Source of the DNA: Lunularia cruciata
Lineage: Eukaryota > Streptophyta > Marchantiopsida > Lunulariales > Lunulariaceae
DNA length: 64,000 nucleotides
Reading direction: 5' to 3'
NCBI GenBank assembly: GCA_948567375.1
Contig: OX419757.1
Coordinates: 48,050,001 to 48,114,000 of the forward strand
Shown here: piece after piece, positions 56,317-64,000 of the stretch
How positions within the stretch are numbered: the first letter of the stretch is position 1
Layout of the letters: each line of letters begins with the position of its first letter
The notes under the pieces: generated by a model
Database searches by the model: none
What the model was told of the DNA's origin: nothing
What the model saw: only the letters and a program-made list of their open reading frames with translations
Made by a program: the position numbers and the translations under genes

Positions 56317-59145
56317 ACTCCCCAAACAAATTTTGTTTCACCACATATGTTTAGAACGAGACTCAAATAATAGATTGCTGTATGTAATATGGATAGAGAC
56401 GAAAAGCGAGAAACCAGAAACGAAGAGAACGAGCCCAACGGCTATGGTTTTGAACATAACCACTTTCTGTTCTTCGAGTAGAAGAAAATAAAACCATTTA
56501 TAGTATGTAGTACTAAAGTCATCAAATTTATCCTGAGACAAGTAGTCGAGCATATGGCAGTATCTGGAAGCAAGTGGGTGTAGATTTTACAGACGGAGCT
56601 GGTTATGTAGTTTGTTTCATCTCACATGATGCATGGAGAAAATTAACCATGGTCATCGCATATGTTTGGAAAGAAAAGTGAAACAAAAGACCGTCATCAT
56701 CATACATCGAGCTACACATAATCCAGGATTGGAAACTATCATAAAGGTGAAAGGTACTGTTACTCTCAACTTGGAAAGATACGGGGATCACATGCTATTC
56801 TAATATTCCTTTGGATTGGAATTTCCGCCTTGCCTCTGGAATCTCAATTTCAACTTTGTTCTTGCATAGTCAGCTTGGCCAAGTTCGCCATCATCTTCAA
56901 CGGCAGTGGTTGCTATTCGCCCTTGGGCATTTGGAACGCTTCGAAGTTCCTGGAAAGTTCTCTTGTTTTCACACGCGGTCGGGTTTTTCCATAATAGAAG
57001 TTCTCTTGCCGCTTTTGTCCTTTTGAGAGGCAGTCGTTGACATTCTTTTCTTGCGGTTCCGCGCGTCTCCGGTTCAATTGCTGAAGATGAATGACTGACT
57101 CCATTATTGCAATTGAGATTCGCGTGAAGAAACGGAATTTCGAAGTTACTCGAGGGGAAAGAAGCAAAAAGAAACGCATCTCGAGCAGACAGAGACTTTG
57201 GTCTCAAAGTTTAGTCAACAAGCACAACACTTCGGGGTAGATTATTATAACTTGTGTGTGGGGTTCAGTTCAGGGGCAATTTCTGGAAATTGAGTGGAGT
57301 AAAACAGAGAAGCTCTTTATTAAAGAAATCAACATTCTTGTAACTTCGCAGGCGAGACTCATGCAATCCTGAGGCCTACACGTCTGTTTTTGTTTCTATG
57401 TTGCAATATGCTGAGTAATGTCCTCTGAATTTAGATCCTGCTGATGAATACCGGGCTGACTCTTGTACTGTAATGGGCTGCGCTTCGTCATTCATGCCTG
57501 CCTACATGAAAACTGTTGGTATAATTGTGGTTGCTGCGCATCTGCTATCCGAACAGTCTAGGCTTTGTCGTGTCTCTGACCTTTTGACATTTGCTATTAC
57601 TCTAAGAAACAAGTGAACAGACTGCCTTCTTCTCTGAATATGATACTCCCCGACGTGGACGTTAGTGGACCAAGGAATCAGTAAGACTGAAGATTGCTTG
57701 AGGTTGTTTTACTGTCGAGGAAAAGCCTAGATATGGTGAACACCTGGTTTGCATGACTAACATTCTTGGCTAACCAAGTATTTTGCAGTCCAAGTTGTTC
57801 TTCAAGCACTACTGTTGATTCGCTTGTTGATTGCACGCGATGAGTGGATCAATGCATTCTAAACTGCTTACAAAGGAGAGTTTCAGTTGAGGAATTCCAT
57901 TGCTTAGATTAGAGGTTATATTTAGAAAAACAACAAAATAAAATGTAGGCTAGGAGAATTAACAACATATTCTATGCATTATGCTTTGAAAGTGAACAAA
58001 TCTAGGAAGCATTTGATAAAAGAAATTTATACAATGCAATATAAATAATTTAATTTAACTATTAGAAAATTCTGGAATATGGTCTTTTCATAAAATGGGA
58101 TAGAATATTCAGCAGAAAATGCAAATGCATTCAAAAATGAAAAAATCATAATCTACTAATCATCTCGTAGATTCCGCACACTTTCGGTCACATCACCATA
58201 AAGGAACGTTCTCAGTCCCAACAGGGGCTTCAATTATAGATTTATGGGTGCCTAAGATATTAGGGCTTCAATTTACGGGGAGATGGGAAACATTGTCCGT
58301 AACAGGGCTACGTGTAACCTTATACAGTTCCCAAGCATTTTACGACTATGAAGCTTTTACACTTTACGACTATGAAGCTTTTACCCATAAAAATGGAACC
58401 TCATGGTGCATGCAGTACCCGAATATTTATTATTGAAACCCCCTAATGTATATTACAAGACCATCCATCGCTATTGAGAAAACTTTGTGGTATCATGAAA
58501 GAATTCGGACACTCACCGTTTGGAACCCTATTGTGTTTGCAATTTGCAGATCATACATCTAGCAGTACTTTCTTGAGACATCTAGCATTTCTTGAGACAT
58601 CTAGCAGTACTTTCTTGAGGACCATGGGATTGCTTAACCGCACAACTCTCTCCATCTCTCCAACATGATGTGAATATCTGCTATATATGCCTTGGAACAC
58701 AAGATCTTGCTTTCATTGTACTTGTCCAATACTCATGGTTGTTGTTTCCATGCATCTCTTGTTTTGTAGAGGGTTGATGGGCTTCAAAAAGTATATGATA
58801 GTTCTTTCCTTCTTTTCCTTTACTCACTTGTGTGTTCTTTAAGTTCAATAGTTGTTTGTTGTTTGTTCGCACTTTGGAGATTAGCGCAAACCCAAGAGTT
58901 GAGCTACATTTGGGAAAGAAACACTTCAAAGTTGAGCTTATCTTTGAACACTTTTATGCTATTATAGGGAAGTGGATTCCATTAGGAACACAAACTTTAT
59001 GGTCTTGATAATTGATAGTTGTGCTGCACTAGTGTCCATTCTACTGTTGTTGACAACAACCGTAGAATGAAGGTGGAAGTTCTTCAATCCTTAACCAAAA
59101 GAAGCAAATCTAGACAACCCAAAAGGAAGTGCCACTAAGGTATTT
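56317..59145. other. Low-repeat region, no assigned gene
   Basis: About 2.8 kb without an identifiable gene. Open frames at 56,800-57,207 (minus) look like unknown or chance frames. Short tandem duplications: a 25-bp unit TTTACGACTATGAAGCTTTTACAC twice at about 58,340-58,386, and ACATCTAGCAGTACTTTCTTGAG-type units at about 58,554-58,620. Confidence 0.4.
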
Positions 59146-60322
59146 TGTCACGACGTTTGCAATGCCAAAGCTAATTTGCTCAAATGTTAGAGTGATAGTT
59201 TTGGTAGTTAGGGTTATATTAGTAATTGCTTAGAGACTACTTAGTGGCAACCAGATTTTATGTTACGGCTATTGATCACACCATTGGACCCACTACCATT
59301 TGCATCATTAGCAATGCCATTAGGGTTGGAGATTCAGGTCAAGCAAAGAGTATACCTTTGAAGTGTAGCTTTAGAGAGCTCACTTCTCTAATATTGAGCC
59401 TTTGAGTTCTTGGTTACGGTGGATAGAGTTTGATGAGCATCACCTGGAGTTTTGTAGCTAGAGTGAGTGTGGCTTGATTGTAATCAAAGCACATTGTTGC
59501 CAAATTATTGAGTTTAGGATTGAGTTCTAATCCAAGTTGAATGTGATTTGAGTGTGAACTAAATTGATTATATCAAAGAAATGAGATTAGAGAGAAATCG
59601 GGTGTAAGGACTAAGAACGTAAGTGATATCTCCAAGCTTGGTGGTATCATTGGTATCTTTGATCATTGTTACTTGAGTTTTGTTTCAATTGTGTGGATCT
59701 TGAGCAAAAGCACTACTTGATTTGCTATAGATTTGACAAATGGGGCAGACAATGTGTGGAAACATTGCCAAAATTTGGTGAAATTGAAGAATGGATATTC
59801 AATTTTACTAATCATAGATGTCTATTTGAGAAGGAAAGGTCCAATTTGCAATTGAGGGTTGCAAGTTGTAGAATTAGAGGCAAATTTGAGAGGTTTTGAT
59901 CTCCTAAAATTGAGGATTTGGAGGTCTCTATCCACTCTATTTGACTTGATTTGATAGTAGCAATAGATTTGGAGGTCAATCAAACTATAGTAGATGTCTA
60001 TCAGATTGGTAGAGGTTGTCTAGGATTGAAGATTGCTCAAGTTTGCATTGGTCATCCAAAGTTGGAGGTTGCTTGAGTTTGGCGGAGGTTTGACCATAAT
60101 TGGTGCTTGAGTTGGTGGAAGTTAGCTTGAATTTACAGGAAAAGAAGCCTAATCTTGGCTAAATTTTGGCATTTAGAGGATTTGAGATATAGGTTTATGC
60201 CCTAGAGAGGTTATGAAGGCCTAGAAGGGCAAACAAGTATGGCAAGTTAGCTATTTTAGTTTAGTTTTTGGTAGTCTATGATAGCTTTTTGGCAAAATCT
60301 ACCCACCCTTAAGGATTGTACA
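59146..60322 (+). repeat. LTR of the PHD-Gypsy-related family, plus orientation (copy D)
   Basis: It begins TGTCACGACG and ends GGATTGTACA (TG...CA, 1,177 bp). It aligns with the minus-strand block B (21,009-22,168) through its first 600 bp or so, for example GTGATATCTCCAAGCTTGGTGG against the corresponding minus sequence. It abuts the minus-strand block at 60,323. It may be a solo LTR. Confidence 0.6.
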
Positions 60323-60981
60323 TGTCGTGCATATATACATCGCTACTCAACATACATTACTATCAACATCATACACTATAGAAGCACATCTCACACATAA
60401 GTCATACATAAACTCTAAAATGCCACAATAATCAGATTGCTTACAACTCAAATCAATCAAAATTAGATCAATACTTGATCTAATCTTTAACAACTTGCCA
60501 ACAACAGGGCATTGATTACATTCAAGCCACACCCACTCTAGCTAAGAGACTCTAGGTGATGCTCGCCGGCTTTCTATCCACTCTAGCCAGGAACTCGAAG
60601 GCTCAACATCAAAGAAGTGAGCTCTCTGGAGCTGCACTTCCAGAGTATACTCCAGATTTTGACCTAGGTCTCATCCCAATGGTCCCGCTGATGGCACACC
60701 TGACGGTGCGGATGCTGCAAGTGATAGTGGGCCCCACCATGAAATCAATACCCAAAACACAAAATCTAACTGTTGGAAAGTAGTCTATGAGTAATTGCCA
60801 AAATGCCTCTAACTACTATCACTAGAACTCTAGTGTCCAAGCAATCTAGATGCGACACTACAAATGACGTGACAGTTGTCATGCATATATACATTGCTAC
60901 ACAACATACATTGATGTCAACAATATACACTATAGAAGCACATCTCACACATAAGTCATACATAAACTCTAAAGTGCCACA
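60323..60981 (-). repeat. PHD-Gypsy 3' LTR-like block (copy C)
   Basis: On the minus strand it begins TGTGGCACTTTAGAG and ends ATATATGCACGACA. A segment of about 107 bp (TGTGGCAY...GCAYGACA) is repeated directly at both ends, with about 445 bp of block-B-like sequence between. The same plan is seen at 4,197-4,850. It directly follows the polypurine tract of PHD-Gypsy copy 2. Confidence 0.6.
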
Positions 60982-61149
60982 ATTGCCCCCCTAGCTGGCG
61001 GTTAGGTCCCTCTAACTCCAGATAGCCATCTACTCCAAGTATATGGTATACCCTATGATGGGCAAAGATCAGGAGGCCGGGTGCTATGGAGCTCCATTGT
61101 TAGTCGCATGTCTGCAATCTATACCATATAAAGAATGAACTAGCTATAG

Positions 61150-61468
61150 GTCAAGTACATCTAAGACATAACCACTGTCCCTAAGGAACCACCGTGAGGG
61201 GAGGAGTCATACATGCCATATGCCATCCTCTCAAACAACTATCACACACTAACATAGTAGTAGCTTCACCAGAAGAACCACATAACATACACCTCAAGCC
61301 TGCACATACAAGTGCCAAGCTTGGGTCCATAGTACCATCACTGTTTGGGAGGTGGCATGGTGCACAATTGCACACACGATCCTTCCAAACAACATCATCA
61401 CGTCCTTCTAACACAAGGACTCCATATGGAAAAACCTCATGCCCTCTCAAGATAGTGCGGCCTATCAA
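61150..61468 (-). pseudogene. PHD finger at the integrase C-terminus, copy 2
   Basis: The frame reads S-G-E-A-T-T-M-L-V-C-D-S-C-L-R-G-W-H-M-A-C-M-T-P-P-L, preceded by C-M-L-C, and after V-V-P and one stop codon continues G-Q-W-L-C-L-R-C-T and the final stop. All eight Cys/His ligands of a C4HC3 PHD finger are present (C-X2-C, C-X2-C, H-X2-C, C-X2-C), with the conserved Trp before the last Cys pair and the Trp before the His. One in-frame stop lies in the loop. The finger is fused to integrase sequence F-L-E-G-type upstream (S-G-V-L-V-L-E-G-R-D-D). No linker gene boundary is seen. Confidence 0.85.
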
Positions 61469-61499
61469 AACATCAAGTGTTATCGGTGTTGTTTGCTTT

Positions 61500-62700
61500 A
61501 GATATACATAGTCCCTAGATGAAATTGACGGATCAAGGGTCTATAACCTCCTCCTCAAATAGTAGCATAACATAAGGTATCCCTATGCTAAGCAATTACC
61601 AAGTTTGCAAAGGCCATCGACATCACTCTCCAAAAGATCTTTGCCTATTGAGAACATGTGCTCACCCATACATCTAGATCATCCAAGTCCAATACTACAA
61701 TAGCATCTTGACAGACGGCTGTAGGTAAATCGGGATCTTGTCCATAGAGTAGAAAGTAAGGAGAGAAGGATGCTAAGGAGGCTTGCCAGCTGAACCGATA
61801 GCCCATGGCCAACCAAGGTAATTGGAGATTTTAATTTCCCAAGTAGCCTCTCTACAAACCATACTTTTGCAATCCTCTCTTCACCGTTTGAACCACTCTC
61901 TCTGCTAATCCATTTGCCTCAGGGTGATCTTGGGATGTAGTATGATGATCAATCAAAGCCTTGTCACATAAAAACTAAAACTCTCCCAAGAACTCTATAC
62001 CTTGATACAGTCAAAACCTAAGCTTGTGCACCAAAATGACTAAGAACTTGATCTAGGAACAAGTAAGCCGTCCCTTCATTGGACTTGTCAAGAAGTGCCA
62101 CCAACTCAATCAACTTGGAGAAGTGCTCCACCATCACCAAAACATATCAATGATGTCTCATAGTCAACCGTAAAGGTCCGGCAAAATCCAAAATCCAATG
62201 GTAACCCAAACCCATGATAGGCAATGGGTATAACTATGGTATAGGAGCATTGAATGATGCTCTAATTCAGTCACAAACCACACATCTTGCAACAAACTGT
62301 TGTATCTTGGTTTGCATACCGCGCCACCAATAATGACTCTGGAGTAAGCTATATGTATGCTTTACTCCAAAATGTCCTAGCTCCTCATGAGCATGACGGA
62401 CCAACTGTAGTCTCTAAGATGGAAATGGTACTGCTCTCACTCTACCATCCTCCCATACACACAAAAGGTGCCTGCCCTCCAATCTGAACCGTTTGGCTCG
62501 CTAAAGAACACTATTTCTCTCCTTGGCCCCAACTATGCTACCCACATCACCAGTGCAAAGATAGTCCATCACTAAGTTGTCCCTATGAATGTCTTGCTGA
62601 ATTGTACCAATATCTTCACTCTTTGGACCATTGACCTCAATAACTCCTCTTGTATGCGCTAAGAGAGATACCACCAAAGCCTCAAAAGTTCTACTTAGAA
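61500..62700 (-). pseudogene. PHD-Gypsy integrase, copy 2
   Basis: Broken frames match copy 1 (9,231-9,832), such as the reverse complements of AACTTGGAGAAGTGCTCCACC (first Asp region) and the Q-L-H-P-L-P-type spacer at 62,220. Stops and shifts are frequent. The end of the core lies near 61,900. Assigned mainly by alignment with copy 1. Confidence 0.6.
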
Positions 62701-62779
62701 AGGTAGATGCATGCTACCTTGGCACCATCTCCTCATCTATCTCACCATGCCAACATGCTCCGGTCTGATTCTATTGGCT

Positions 62780-63130
62780 GGGACATGGGTTTCTACTCAA
62801 CCCATCTGCATCATGGTGAACCGTGATGGTCTGTGAACAATTGTGAAATCATACTCCTATAAAATCAGAGCCTATCATGCAAGCTTCCCTGAGGGAGTCT
62901 GACAAGCGTCAGACTCTCTCAACCACTTCAGCGGCTGATGGTCAGTGATGAGAGTGAAGGGGTTACCAAATAGGTAACATCAGAAATGTACTACTGCCCA
63001 AATTGCTACCAAGCACTCTCCCTCATATGAACTATACTTTGCGTCCGCTGAATTGTTGGAGTGACTAGCATAAGCGACCACAAACTCCTTTCCCTCATCA
63101 TCATGTTGGGTGAGCACTGCTCTGAGCCCC
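62780..63130 (-). pseudogene. PHD-Gypsy RNase H, copy 2
   Basis: Reads M-L-G-L-R-A-V-L-T-Q-H-D-D-E-G-K-E, V-V-A-Y-A-S-H-S-N-N, Y-S-S-Y-E-G-E-C-L-A-A-I-W-A and I-T-D-H-Q-P-L-K-W, the usual RNase H motifs, with few breaks. It joins directly to the shortened reverse transcriptase. Confidence 0.7.
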
Positions 63131-63162
63131 AACATACTCCAATTAGTATGAACCTGAAATGG

Positions 63163-63900
63163 TCATCCTTTGATCGGTCTCCTCAAAATAGGAGAAGATA
63201 TCAACAGGGGCATTCTTAAACCCAAATGGTAAGACCTCCACTGATATAACTCATCCTTGTCATGAGGATCGACAGCCCAAAATGTTGTCTTGGACTTCCT
63301 CCTCCTTGATCGGCAACTGATGATATCCCGCTCAAAGATCCAAAGTACTAATGATCTTTGCATGCCCAATCACATCAAAAATCTCCTCCGGTGTAGGCAT
63401 GGTATACCAATCAGCCCTAGTCTGTTGGTTGATAGGACGATATCTCCACACATCCGCCTATCTGTGCAGTTACCATGCATATCCTTCTTGGTTGGCATCA
63501 TTGTAGTTAATGCATACTCTTCATGTGAGATCTCCACCAAACTAGCCTCAAAAAGGTCTCTACTCCGGCTTTGAATCAATGTCTTCTCCATGTCACTATA
63601 GCGATAAGGACGTCAGAAAACTAGTGTATCACTAGTTAGCTCAATGTGTATACCAGGTCCTTTTAGATCACCCAGATCCTTCATACTAAAGGCAAAACAA
63701 CTCGTGTAGGTCCTCAAGAACCTCCAAACTCTCTGTCTTTCCTCTCTTGTAAGCTTGGGTCCAAGATCTGGCTCCCAAGTATCCTCTATTATTGTCATAG
63801 GAGAGGAAGACGTATTGACTGGCTACTACACTTGGCCCTTGGGAGCAATAGTGTCATGCTCCCAACTACTAGAGGTCCTAACTTTTGCGTGAAAAACTCC
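63163..63900 (-). pseudogene. PHD-Gypsy reverse transcriptase with its catalytic part deleted, copy 2
   Basis: From the right: C-F-A-F-S-M-K-D-L-G-D-L-K-G-P, then S-R-D-L-F-E-A-S-L-V-E-I-S-H-E-E-Y-A-L and R-M-C-G-D-I (63,370-63,591), then K-T-T-F-W-A-V-D-P-H-D-K-D-E-L-Y-Q-W-R (63,163-63,369). After L-G-L-R-M-P the frame passes straight to S-P-I-L-R-R-P-I-K-G, which belongs to the start of RNase H. The Y-I-D-D part and thumb are therefore missing, an in-frame deletion. This copy cannot make an active enzyme. Confidence 0.7.
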
Positions 63901-64000
63901 CTCCACTTTGGCTGCAAGCTCCACACATCCTCTAGCTGCATCCCAAGTGGACCAAGGGTGTAATCCAAGTAGCCCATGCTCACCTAGATGGACTCCAAGT

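Larger units (their letters stand above)
60982..64000 (-). mobile_element. PHD-Gypsy copy 2, 3' part, running off the window
   Basis: Minus-strand order from the right edge: protease-RT linker and RT start (63,370-63,900), a shortened RT (63,163-63,369), RNase H (about 62,780-63,130), integrase (about 61,500-62,700), PHD finger (61,150-61,300), 3' untranslated part and polypurine tract (60,982-60,993). It aligns with copy 1 throughout and lacks the X insertion, so it shows the empty site. Confidence 0.85.

Noticed and set aside
56800-57207. 135-codon minus-strand frame as a host gene
   Set aside because: No family recognised; composition and lack of neighbouring exons do not support it.

Overview
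The window is repeat-dense nuclear DNA, most likely from a land plant or related streptophyte with a large genome. The evidence is nested Ty3/Gypsy retrotransposons with plant-type primer-binding sites, solo LTRs with 5-bp target duplications, long AT-rich non-coding stretches and many decayed reading frames. I found no intact host gene. The species cannot be told from the sequence alone.

Left nest (about 88-23,988, + strand frame). A non-LTR retrotransposon carrying an R2-like, restriction-enzyme-like nuclease domain (called RLE-LINE here) is cut in two inside its reverse transcriptase. The halves are 88-1,963 and 22,169-23,988. The 20.2-kb insert is mostly a minus-strand Gypsy element whose integrase ends in a PHD zinc finger (PHD-Gypsy). 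That element was hit by element X (5,058-8,748) and by a complete plus-strand Gypsy with two LTRs (14,046-20,759). A 2.2-kb LTR-like repeat (1,964-4,196) also sits in it.

Middle (23,989-42,370). AT-rich sequence comes first, then a solo LTR (27,381-31,710) that contains a second X copy (27,764-31,574, minus strand). Next is a long minus-strand Gypsy (G2) with 5' LTR 41,588-42,066 and an initiator-Met-type primer-binding site. G2 is interrupted by a third X copy (32,990-36,765) and by two solo LTRs (38,450-38,872 and 40,463-40,882). These solo LTRs carry perfect four-unit heat-shock-element arrays upstream of TATA boxes.

Right part (42,371-64,000). Long AT-rich stretches without recognisable genes include a (TA)n microsatellite. 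There are three more RLE-LINE copies: a 3' stub at 47,505, a full-length minus copy at 48,737-52,396, and a 5'-truncated copy at 54,729-56,316. The end holds an LTR in plus orientation (59,146-60,322) and a second minus-strand PHD-Gypsy running off the window edge.

The most notable items are the RLE-LINE family (five pieces), the PHD finger on Gypsy integrase (two copies), and element X (three copies). X has TG...CA ends, a 5-bp duplication, no LTRs and one roughly 850-codon frame of unknown family. The heat-shock-element arrays in the solo LTRs are also notable. All the elements look dead in this window.
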